Positions 6,701 to 13,006 of a stretch of DNA of 13,762 nucleotides are shown here, piece by piece (position 1 is the first letter of the stretch; each line of letters opens with the position of its first letter). The DNA is from an uncultured bacterium. GTDB lineage: Bacteria; Desulfobacterota; Binatia; HRBIN30. Made by a program: the position numbers and the translations under genes. The notes beneath the pieces were generated by a model. It did no database searches and was not told where the DNA came from. It saw nothing but the letters and a program-made list of their open reading frames with translations. Location: positions 1 to 13,762 of the forward strand of contig CALJUJ010000251.1 of assembly GCA_937975525.1 (NCBI GenBank), in the 5' to 3' direction.

Positions 6701-8163
6701 CGCCGTTCCCCGATCTGGAGTGGCCTGCAAAGCCCGTAGCCGAGGTAGCGACCAGCTCCGAGCAACAGCGGGCCTCGAACCGGCCGGGGGAAGTGGAGGC
6801 GCGCGTGCAGATGCCAACGTCGCGTGCCGTCCTTCCTAACCACAGGGGGGAAGGCACGCGCAGGGGGAGCGCCGAGAACGGGCGCCACGGGCAGGAGTTC
6901 GATGCGTAGCGGCACGGGAAGCTGCTGGCGATCGCAGGCCTGCGTGATCTGCTCGACAGCCCAGTCGTCGTGGTTTGCGTGGCGCCGCGGCGGCGAGCGA
7001 TCGAGCACGATTGGCGTGACGGTGCCCCACGTCATGGATGCTCTGGTCCAGGTGCTGCTGCGCAGCGCCATGGGCGGGCGGGGACGGTCCTCTGGCTGCA
7101 GCGCCATCACACCAGCCGTGCCCAGCGTGAGCGTGCGACTGCTATCGTCCTGGTCGAACGCCGCAGCAACCACGTCGAGCAGCTCCTGTTCGACGTTGGG
7201 GTCGAGATCACGAGGCACTGCCAGTGCCATGCCCATGACGTGGCCGTCGGCATGACCGGAGCTGACTTGGTCTGGATCGCCGACGAACGGCAGGGGTACG
7301 TAGCCGATGTGCACACCCTCCAGCCTGGAGTCGTCGGGCTCGTGGCCACTGAACAAGCGCTTGGCTACGGGTTGGTCGTCGGCTGCCGCGATCAGCATTC
7401 CGCGCAGGGCGCGGCCCAGACTACGGGCCTGGGCCAGCCCGAAGCGCGGGCCCTCGACCCTGCGGAAGACGATCATGCGGTGGTCGAACGCACCCTGGGC
7501 GACGTGCGACTCGACAGGCTCCGCATAGCCCTGCCATGGCGCTATCGACGGGCGGCCCCAGCCCAGGCCGCCGTCCGCGTACGCCCGCCCGAGCTGCGCG
7601 AGGCGTCCGGGGACGATGGTGCGGAGCTGCCAGTCGAAGCGCCCTACGCTCGGACTCCACGTCACGGGTGGCGGATGCTTGTAGGGCCACATGCGCACGA
7701 GGGACGAGCTGTGCCCGATGTGGGTGACGGCGGCGCAGAGCGCGGCCAGCGCGCTCGCATGCGGACCGAGTTCGGCGTCGGGCCAGATCAAGGCGCACGT
7801 TCCACTACCCACGTTGGTCGCGGGGAAGAAGCGTTCCTTCCGGGTGCGATTGCCCGGCAGCAACGCGAGGTGCTTGTCGCCATACCCGCCACGCTTGGCG
7901 CCTTCGATGTCGTTGACCGGCACGAACACCTTCACGACGGACCCGGGGCATGCTTCCGGGGGCACGGAGATGCTGGGTGCACCTTGGCAGCTGAGCCAAT
8001 CGAGCGCAGCGCGCGGCGCTTCCGCGGCATCTCCTTCGCCCCAGGCAGCCACCAGGGCTTGGAACACGCGATCGGGATGCGGGGGCCACTCTGCCTGCTC
8101 CCGGTCATTCGGGTCGGTCGCGACAGCCCGCCCCGTCAAGTACTGCCAGGCGATCGCGAGCAC
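6697..8163 (-). CDS. csb2: Csb2, Cas5-Cas6 fusion of the type I-G Cascade
   Basis: The 488-residue protein matches Csb2 (GSU0054-type) in plan. The N-terminus (VLAIAWQYLTGRAVAT, EWPPHPDRVFQALVAAW) is the Cas5-like RAMP half. HIGHSSSLVRM and GVHIGYVPLPFVG lie in the middle. The C-terminal GPLLLGAGRYLGYGLCRPL is a Gly-rich loop of Cas6-like RAMPs. In studied I-G systems this protein caps the crRNA 5' handle and processes the pre-crRNA. There is no separate cas6 here, so it must do both jobs. I chose GTG at 8163 because GGAGG sits exactly 7 nt upstream, and it starts 2 nt after the csb1 stop. A CTG at 8169 would give LIVLAIAW, which aligns with family N-termini, but its spacing from the ribosome site is too short. 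The 88 earlier in-frame codons overlap csb1 and are not family-like. Confidence 0.94.
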   Translation of the reverse strand: MLAIAWQYLTGRAVATDPNDREQAEWPPHPDRVFQALVAAWGEGDAAEAPRAALDWLSCQGAPSISVPPEACPGSVVKVFVPVNDIEGAKRGGYGDKHLALLPGNRTRKERFFPATNVGSGTCALIWPDAELGPHASALAALCAAVTHIGHSSSLVRMWPYKHPPPVTWSPSVGRFDWQLRTIVPGRLAQLGRAYADGGLGWGRPSIAPWQGYAEPVESHVAQGAFDHRMIVFRRVEGPRFGLAQARSLGRALRGMLIAAADDQPVAKRLFSGHEPDDSRLEGVHIGYVPLPFVGDPDQVSSGHADGHVMGMALAVPRDLDPNVEQELLDVVAAAFDQDDSSRTLTLGTAGVMALQPEDRPRPPMALRSSTWTRASMTWGTVTPIVLDRSPPRRHANHDDWAVEQITQACDRQQLPVPLRIELLPVAPVLGAPPARAFPPVVRKDGTRRWHLHARLHFPRPVRGPLLLGAGRYLGYGLCRPLQIGERR

Positions 8164-8165
8164 GA

Positions 8166-9401
8166 TCAGCCCTCCGCAGGCGCTTCGACCAGCTTCTCGC
8201 GGCTCTTCCTCACGAGCTCGACAAGCTCCTTGCTCGGTGTCAGGACCAACGGCTCCCGGCACCAAGCCGGGAGGCCAGCCTTCTCCGCCGCGGCACTGGC
8301 TTCGACCAGGAGCGCCTTCGGATCCTCGACGGATACGATCTGCGGACGGCCGTCGGCCCCCACGATCTCCCAGGCGGCGGGCTGTGCCGGGTCGGGGACG
8401 AGCAGGCAACGACTGCGGAGATCGCAACCCTGCCGAATGGCGAGATCTGCTGCAGCGATAGCCAAGGCAGCCAGCGCCGTGTGGGCGACCGCGTCCGTGG
8501 CTGCTTCGATTGCCCCGCCGGCGGTCGGGAACCGAAGGCGGCGAAGCGCGGGCAAGCTGAGGACAACGGTCTGCTGCGCGTAGGCGAGCGTCGTGCCGCC
8601 ATGGTGGGGCTGTTCCTTCTCGTTCCCCAGCGAAGGCGTCACGTTGCCGTGGTTGATTTCGCTGGGCTTGCCGTCCTTGCCCACCTGTACGGGCTTCGAC
8701 TTCTCGCGTCGGGCCGAGGCCGGATCGAGCGTCCAGCCACCATCCGCCGCTTCGTAGACCGGCCCCGCACTGAGTTGGATACCGAGCGGATCGATACGAC
8801 TGCTAGGCCTCACGCCGGAATGACAATCGATCCCGACGATTTCACCCACGAGGGCCCGTTGGAACTTCGTGCCAAGACCACCTCGCGGCCCCGTCGAGTC
8901 CCACAAGCCGAACACGAGCGCCGTCGGGCAGAGCCCGAAGAGCCCCGTGGCATTGACAAGCGAAGCGGTATTGAGCAACCGGCCTTCGTCGGTGTCCCGA
9001 AACTTCTTCGACCCAAGTTCGCTGTCCCGCAGGATCGCATCCGCCAACCGGTGCGGAGCATCGAGGCTCGTGACCTCGCCGACTTCCGGTAGGCCTACTG
9101 CAGGGAAGTCGACGGTCACCACCGGGATGTCACTCTTGATACCCTGGCCGTGGTAGCACGCCTGCTTCAGCGCCAACTCCATGCGGTTGGCCTGACTCTG
9201 TACGCTGTCGAGTAGCACACACGGCACCCGCCTGCCGTCGACGACACGTTCTTCGCTGGCATACTTCCCACCTTCGTACGTCGGCGGAAACACCTTGTCC
9301 CCGGGGCCACCGGCCGGCTGAAGACGCTGGATCCGCCGAATGGCCACAGCACCGCCTTGGACTGCCGCACGGAGAATCTCGAGGGTGAGGGACTGGCTCA
9401 T
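8166..9401 (-). CDS. csb1: Csb1, Cas7-type backbone subunit of type I-G Cascade
   Basis: This 411-residue protein carries the family signature ALVFGLWDSTGPRGGLG (161-177) followed by KFQRALVGEIVGID. It also has QSQANRMELAL (69-79), both typical of Csb1 (GSU0053-type Cas7). Several copies would polymerise along the crRNA spacer and form the Cascade backbone. The region 228-270 is charged and Gly-rich (REKSKPVQVGKDGK) and likely a loop or thumb. It is the first gene of the operon, so the operon promoter should lie in 9402-9888. ATG at 9401 was chosen because the family-like sequence begins at once (MSQSLTLEIL). Only a weak GAG precedes it. The open frame extends 24 codons further upstream without similarity. 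The family call is firm and the start moderately so. Confidence 0.95.
   Translation of the reverse strand: MSQSLTLEILRAAVQGGAVAIRRIQRLQPAGGPGDKVFPPTYEGGKYASEERVVDGRRVPCVLLDSVQSQANRMELALKQACYHGQGIKSDIPVVTVDFPAVGLPEVGEVTSLDAPHRLADAILRDSELGSKKFRDTDEGRLLNTASLVNATGLFGLCPTALVFGLWDSTGPRGGLGTKFQRALVGEIVGIDCHSGVRPSSRIDPLGIQLSAGPVYEAADGGWTLDPASARREKSKPVQVGKDGKPSEINHGNVTPSLGNEKEQPHHGGTTLAYAQQTVVLSLPALRRLRFPTAGGAIEAATDAVAHTALAALAIAAADLAIRQGCDLRSRCLLVPDPAQPAAWEIVGADGRPQIVSVEDPKALLVEASAAAEKAGLPAWCREPLVLTPSKELVELVRKSREKLVEAPAEG
8171..8175 (-). promoter_or_regulatory. Shine-Dalgarno site of csb2
   Basis: The minus strand reads GGAGG here, within the last codons of csb1, followed by 7 nt and the GTG at 8163. 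It decides the start of csb2 and is the clearest ribosome binding site in the cas operon. The other junctions rely on stop-start overlap or near contact. Confidence 0.75.
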
Positions 9402-9689
9402 GGGCAACTCGCTTGTACGGGTCACGAAGAGGTTCTCGCGGAGAGAAGCCCGCCGCCGCCAGCCTGATGCCACGCTCGACGACTTCGGGGCCCACGCACC
9501 GGGAGTTGTTGTTGTTCAACCCCTTGGTGGCGATGCGCGTGAGGCGAGACCATACGGCCCGCGTCTTCGCTGTCCACACCCTCTTGGCTGTGTGTTCCGA
9601 CGGGGGCTTGCGCGTGGTCGACACTCCCTCACTGGACAGACGGTGGGGCGCTCATGGCCGCCTTGCGAGTGCAGGCTCAGGGAGTCTGC

Positions 9690-9712
9690 CTAGCAGGCCG
9701 TTGAAAAACGTC
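9690..9712. mobile_element. Possible insertion-sequence end remnant
   Basis: The sequence GCAGGCCGTTGAAAAACG in this segment resembles terminal sequences of the form CAGG(C/T)TGTTGAAAAA that I recall at the ends of some insertion sequences. No transposase and no matching second end are visible in the window, so at most it is a solo end. This rests on recall of a short motif and is weak. Confidence 0.25.
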
Positions 9713-9810
9713 GAGTTCTCCCAGCCCACGGCCCGAGCGCGTACGTAGAAGCAGTGCATGGCACTGGGTCGGCGTCGTGATCAGTTTCAGCAGGATCTGA
9801 TGGTCCCGAC

Positions 9811-9843
9811 GAGCGCGCTGCCGCGCTCTCCGGGCCACCCCGG
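9811..9843. repeat. Two adjacent GC-rich hairpins
   Basis: GAGCGCG-CTGC-CGCGCTC (9811-9828, 7-bp stem) and CCGGG-CCAC-CCCGG (9830-9843, 5-bp stem) follow one another with one base between. They lie 46-78 bp upstream of the ATG at 9889. Neither is followed by a T-run on either strand. They may be structure in the 5' leader of the plus-strand gene, a binding site, or chance in GC-rich DNA. Confidence 0.4.
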
Positions 9844-9888
9844 TAACCACGGCGGCGTGTTAGCCTGGGAGGCCGGTAGCGACCGGAC

Positions 9889-11802
9889 ATGGCCCGGCAA
9901 TTCCGAACGATGAAGTCGATCAGCCTGCTCGCCGTGTTCGTGTTGCTGGGCCTCGTGCTCTGGTTGGGCAGTGCGCGCGATGGCGGAGCACCCGCGGTCA
10001 CGACCGCTGCTGGGTCGGCGGATCCCGGTGGCGAGGCGGTGGTGACGGTGACCGGGCTGCAGCGCGAGCTGGTGGCCGACGAGGATCCGGCCGAGGTCTA
10101 CGACTCCCGGGCCGACGCGAGCGTCGCCGCCGCGCGCACATCCCCGACGCCGGGTCCCTGGTGGTTGCGCATCCGCGTCGTCGACGAACGGGGCCTGCCG
10201 GTGGCCGATGCCGAGGTGCGCCTGTTCGAGGGATCGGTGTTGAAGGACGGATCTCTCTACGCAGGCCGTAAGGGAGGCGGAGCGACGATGCTGCGGACCG
10301 ATGCCGCTGGCCGCGCCGAACATCGGGCACGGTTGCCGGCAGTGTCGGTCAGCGCGCGCAAGCCGGGTATCGGTGCGAGCAATCGCTTCCGGCTCGACCG
10401 TGCCATCGGGGTGGCGGAGGAGCTGGAGCTGGTGCTCGAGACGCCGTTGCTGTTGCGCGGAGTCGTCCGCGGCGCCGATGGCTCGCCGCTGCACGAGGCA
10501 CGCGTCACGGCGGAGTGCTTCGGGATCTGTCGGCCGGTGCGCGGCAAGATCGCCAAGTCGGACGACGTGACGAGCGACGAGCACGGCCGGTTCGCGATCC
10601 CGGTTCGGCTCGGCGGGCGCTATCGGTTGACGGCCACCGTCGGCGGTGAGAGCACGATGCCGGCCCATGTGGCGATCGTCGATCGTTCGCCCGCCGAGAT
10701 CGAGCTGATGCTGCCGGGAGCGATCACCGTCGGTGGCGTGGTGTCGGATCCGAACGGCCTGCCGGTCGCCGGTGCCAGGGTGGTGGCCTGGCGCGACGTC
10801 GACTTCGCCGAGAAGCTCGAGGTCGTGGCCGACGACGGTGGCGGCTTCCGCTTGCCGCTGCCGGCCTACGACGGCTTCCGCGTCGTGGCGATGGCCTCGG
10901 GCTGGGCGAGCAGCGATGCGATCGTCGTCGTGCCGAATGCCGTGCGCGCGCACGTGCAGGTCGGCTTGCGGCTGCAGGCGTTCGCCGACATCCGCGGCCG
11001 CGTGTCGACGGAGGATGGTGCACCTGCAGTAGGTGCCGAGGTCGAGGCCCTACCGCTGGACGAACGGGAGGTGCTCGGCACCAGCGAACCGGATCCGACC
11101 GTGCGATTCGGTCGGCCCGCGGCCACGCGCAGCGGCGAAGGCGGGCAGTTCGTGCTGGCCGTCCACCCGGGGGCGCAGTTCACGGTCGAGGTCCGGGCCG
11201 CTGACTTCGAGGCCGTGCAACGAGGTGTACGGCCGGGTCGTGGCGAGGTCCGGTTCGTCCTCGGGGCAACGAGTTGTCTGGTTCGCGGCGTCGTCACCCG
11301 GGCCGATGGCCATACTGCGCCCGACTACGAAGTGTTCGTGGTCCGCCGCAATGGTCCCATGAGGCTCGTGTCTAAGGTCGAGCCAGACAGGGTCGGCGCA
11401 AGCTTCACGTGCCCGTTGCCGTCACGGGGTGACGAGGTCACCGTGCGCGTCGTGCCGGCCGATCCGCTGCTCGCTCCCGCAGCGCAGGGCCCGTTCGCGA
11501 CCGATGGCGCCGAGGTCGCCCTGACGTTCCGGCTGGCGCCGTGGGGCAGCGTGCCGATCGAGGTCGTCGATTCGGAGGCGCGGCCCGTTGCCGGCGCGCG
11601 GGTCGTGCTGGATCCGCTGGACGGCGCTACCGAAGCGGTAGGTGGCTGGACCGATGACCATGGCCGCATGGCGCTCGAGCGCGTAGGGCCCGGTAGGTCG
11701 AGACTGCGCGCCTTCCCGCCAGGGGAGGAAGTCGTCGAGCGCGAGGTCACCGTGCTGCCGGGTGTGAACGGCACGCTGCTCGTGACGCTGCCACCCCAGT
11801 GA
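9889..11802 (+). CDS. Secreted or membrane-anchored carboxypeptidase-regulatory-like repeat protein
   Basis: The 637-residue protein starts with a short basic segment and one hydrophobic helix (about 10-27, LLAVFVLLGLVLWLG). This is a signal anchor or uncleaved signal peptide, with no lipobox Cys. After a low-complexity linker come about six beta-sandwich repeats (roughly 91-185, 187-277, 279-362, 366-458, 463-548, 553-637). Each has the pattern 'G.V....G.PV.GA.V' then 'T...G.F.L'; clear examples are VVDERGLPVADAEV and VVSDPNGLPVAGARVVAW. These resemble carboxypeptidase-regulatory-like (transthyretin-fold) domains common in large extracytoplasmic proteins of Planctomycetota. No catalytic domain is present, so the role is unknown, probably structural or binding outside the cytoplasm. 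ATG at 9910 is an equally good start. GGGAGG at 9867-9872 is 16 nt from the first ATG, too far to decide. There is no functional link to the cas operon. Confidence 0.85.
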   Translation: MARQFRTMKSISLLAVFVLLGLVLWLGSARDGGAPAVTTAAGSADPGGEAVVTVTGLQRELVADEDPAEVYDSRADASVAAARTSPTPGPWWLRIRVVDERGLPVADAEVRLFEGSVLKDGSLYAGRKGGGATMLRTDAAGRAEHRARLPAVSVSARKPGIGASNRFRLDRAIGVAEELELVLETPLLLRGVVRGADGSPLHEARVTAECFGICRPVRGKIAKSDDVTSDEHGRFAIPVRLGGRYRLTATVGGESTMPAHVAIVDRSPAEIELMLPGAITVGGVVSDPNGLPVAGARVVAWRDVDFAEKLEVVADDGGGFRLPLPAYDGFRVVAMASGWASSDAIVVVPNAVRAHVQVGLRLQAFADIRGRVSTEDGAPAVGAEVEALPLDEREVLGTSEPDPTVRFGRPAATRSGEGGQFVLAVHPGAQFTVEVRAADFEAVQRGVRPGRGEVRFVLGATSCLVRGVVTRADGHTAPDYEVFVVRRNGPMRLVSKVEPDRVGASFTCPLPSRGDEVTVRVVPADPLLAPAAQGPFATDGAEVALTFRLAPWGSVPIEVVDSEARPVAGARVVLDPLDGATEAVGGWTDDHGRMALERVGPGRSRLRAFPPGEEVVEREVTVLPGVNGTLLVTLPPQ

Positions 11803-11803
11803 C

Positions 11804-11859
11804 GATGCATGCCGTCGCGGCTTGACATGCAAGATGCATGCAAGCATGCTGAGTGCATG
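11804..11859 (+). promoter_or_regulatory. vapBC promoter and likely autoregulatory operator
   Basis: A perfect -35 (TTGACA, 11822-11827) is followed after 17 nt by CATGCT (11845-11850), a poor but correctly spaced -10. Transcription would then begin close to the antitoxin ATG at 11857, giving a leaderless or nearly leaderless mRNA. This fits the lack of a good ribosome site. The segment is filled with GCATG motifs: GATGCATGC at 11804-11812 and again at 11833-11841, GCATGCAAGCATGC at 11836-11849, and TGCATG at 11854-11859. RHH antitoxins bind such short palindromes, so autorepression by VapB-VapC is likely. Confidence 0.6.
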
Positions 11860-12087
11860 GCAAAGACGATCCAGGTCCGCAACGTGCCCGAGAACGTGCA
11901 CCGCAAGCTCAAGGCGCGCGCGGCCGGGGCGGGCCTGTCGCTGTCTGAGTTCCTGCTGGCGGAGTTGACCCGATTCGCGGAGCTTCCGACGAGAGAAGAG
12001 ATGCGCGATCGTCTGCGACGCAAGGCTCGCGGCAAGCTGACTCCATCCGCGGCCAAGCTCGTTCGCAGGGAACGAGACTCGGCGTGA
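11857..12087 (+). CDS. vapB: VapB/FitA-type ribbon-helix-helix antitoxin
   Basis: This 76-residue protein has the classic N-terminal ribbon-helix-helix of VapB/FitA antitoxins: strand KTIQVRNV (3-10), helix PENVHRKLKARAAGAG (11-26), turn, then SLSEFLLAELTRFA (28-41). The charged C-terminal tail (REEMRDRLRRKARGK) would wrap and neutralise the toxin. The RHH half would dimerise and bind the upstream GCATG operator. The start at 11857 rather than 11809 is chosen because the RHH strand begins there and the promoter -35/-10 lies inside the upstream 16 codons. The stop overlaps the toxin start by 4 bp (GTGA). Confidence 0.9.
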   Translation: MAKTIQVRNVPENVHRKLKARAAGAGLSLSEFLLAELTRFAELPTREEMRDRLRRKARGKLTPSAAKLVRRERDSA

Positions 12088-12479
12088 TCGTTCTCGACGC
12101 ATCGGCGGCAATCGAATTGTTGTTCGGAACCGCAATGGGCCAGCGGGTGGCGGAGGTCGTGTGGGGTCCGGGTTCGTTGGTCAATGCACCCCACCTTCTC
12201 GACGTCGAGGTGGCGCAGGTGGTCGGTCGACTCGTGCGCTCGCGAAAGCTGACGCTCGCGGAAGCCGAAGGGGTAGTGACGGATCTTGGCGAGCTGGATC
12301 TTCTTCGCCACGAACATGTGGACCTACTCGAGCGCGTGCTCGAACTGCATGCGAACGCAACCGCCTACGATGGCGTCTACCTCGCACTGGCCGAGGCGTT
12401 GGGCGCAGAGTTGGTGACCTGTGATGCCAAGCTCGGGCGCGTGCCCGGCATTCGGGCATCGGTGCGGGTTGTCGCGTAA
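12084..12479 (+). CDS. vapC: VapC-type PIN-domain toxin ribonuclease
   Basis: This 131-residue protein is a complete PIN domain with the acidic metal site D5 (VLDASAA), E42 (LLDVEVAQVVGRL), D96 (TAYDGVYLALAEALGA) and D114 (TCDAKL). PIN toxins of this kind are Mg-dependent ribonucleases that inhibit translation by cutting tRNA or rRNA when the antitoxin is lost. The GTG start at 12084 overlaps the vapB stop as GTGA, so toxin translation is coupled to the antitoxin. Nothing is truncated. The exact RNA target cannot be read from sequence. Confidence 0.92.
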   Translation: MIVLDASAAIELLFGTAMGQRVAEVVWGPGSLVNAPHLLDVEVAQVVGRLVRSRKLTLAEAEGVVTDLGELDLLRHEHVDLLERVLELHANATAYDGVYLALAEALGAELVTCDAKLGRVPGIRASVRVVA

Positions 12480-12537
12480 CGGCGTTGGCTACGGCAGCGT
12501 TTCGTCGTCGAGCTGCTCGAGAACGCGGATTGCGTCG

Positions 12538-12966
12538 GTGCCGGTTCCGCGCGAGCGCAACGGCGAACAGGTGATCGACGTGGCGTTGCCGAAGCCGATC
12601 GAACAGCCGGTGCGGGTCGTGTTCGAGGGCACGTCGACACCGGCCGCCGGCGCCGTCGTCGAGCTGCTGCGGCCGTGGCCCGGTCACGAGCCGGTGACGC
12701 TGCGCACCGGTGCGCAGCCGAGCGACAAGCTGCGCGCGCAGGCAGACGAGGCGCCGATGATGGTCGCCTTCACGGGCGGGCGAGCGCTGCTGCTGCAGCG
12801 CGCGAGCACCGATGCCGACGGTCGCGTGACCTTGCGGATGCCGCCCGGCGAAGGTCTGGCGCTGCGTCTTCCGGGGCCCGGCCATCAGCCGCGGGTCGAG
12901 ACCCCGTGGCAGATCGAGCGCGGCGCGGCAGTCGTCGAACGCATCGTCCCCGTCGTCGGTGGCGCC
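12538..12966 (+). pseudogene. Remnant of a carboxypeptidase-regulatory-like repeat gene
   Basis: An open frame encodes about 143 residues that read as one beta-sandwich repeat plus the tail of the preceding one. GEQVIDVALPKPIEQPVRVV leads into a repeat containing STPAAGAVVELLRPW and STDADGRVTLRMPPGEGLAL, ending near ERIVPVVGGA. The style is that of the protein at 9889-11802. It lacks a signal peptide, a ribosome site and a sensible start, begins mid-domain just after vapC, and loses similarity where the convergent FG-GAP gene ends. It is therefore most likely an internal fragment of a once longer gene. A GTG at 12538 could in principle start a small cytoplasmic protein, but I see no support for translation. 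Confidence 0.6.
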
Positions 12967-13006
12967 GACCGGCGCTGCACGCCCCGCGTACCCGACGCGA
13001 CGGCGC

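Larger units (their letters stand above)
9402..9888. other. Divergent intergenic region between cas operon and repeat-protein gene
   Basis: These 487 bp separate csb1 (minus) from the next gene (plus), so they should hold both promoters. I see no convincing -35/-10 pair on either strand. There is an imperfect inverted motif around a GTT run (about 9505-9520), a possible insertion-sequence end at 9690-9712, and two adjacent hairpins at 9811-9843. Several open frames cross the region in both directions, but none resembles a protein I recognise and all look like GC-rich background. Confidence 0.6.

Noticed and set aside
6701..6817. Upstream in-frame extension of cas3
   Set aside because: Pro/Arg/Ala-rich, entirely inside csb2, and the ATGA overlap at 6697-6700 gives a far better start.
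6970..8583. 537-residue plus-strand frame antisense to csb2 and csb1
   Set aside because: Long only because of high GC at third positions of the opposite strand; Arg/Gly/Ala-rich with no recognisable domain.
9402..9624. Minus-strand frame upstream of csb1 with an Asn run (KGLNNNNSRCVG)
   Set aside because: Starts in intergenic DNA, runs out of frame into csb1, has no ribosome site and no family I recognise; the Asn run comes from the GTT repeat on the plus strand.
9413..9748. 111-residue plus-strand frame in the divergent intergenic region
   Set aside because: No ribosome site, no recognisable motif, irregular composition; considered background.
12962..12975. GCGCC-GACC-GGCGC hairpin as a terminator between convergent genes
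   Set aside because: Short stem, no T-run on either strand, and it overlaps the remnant reading frame; too weak to call.
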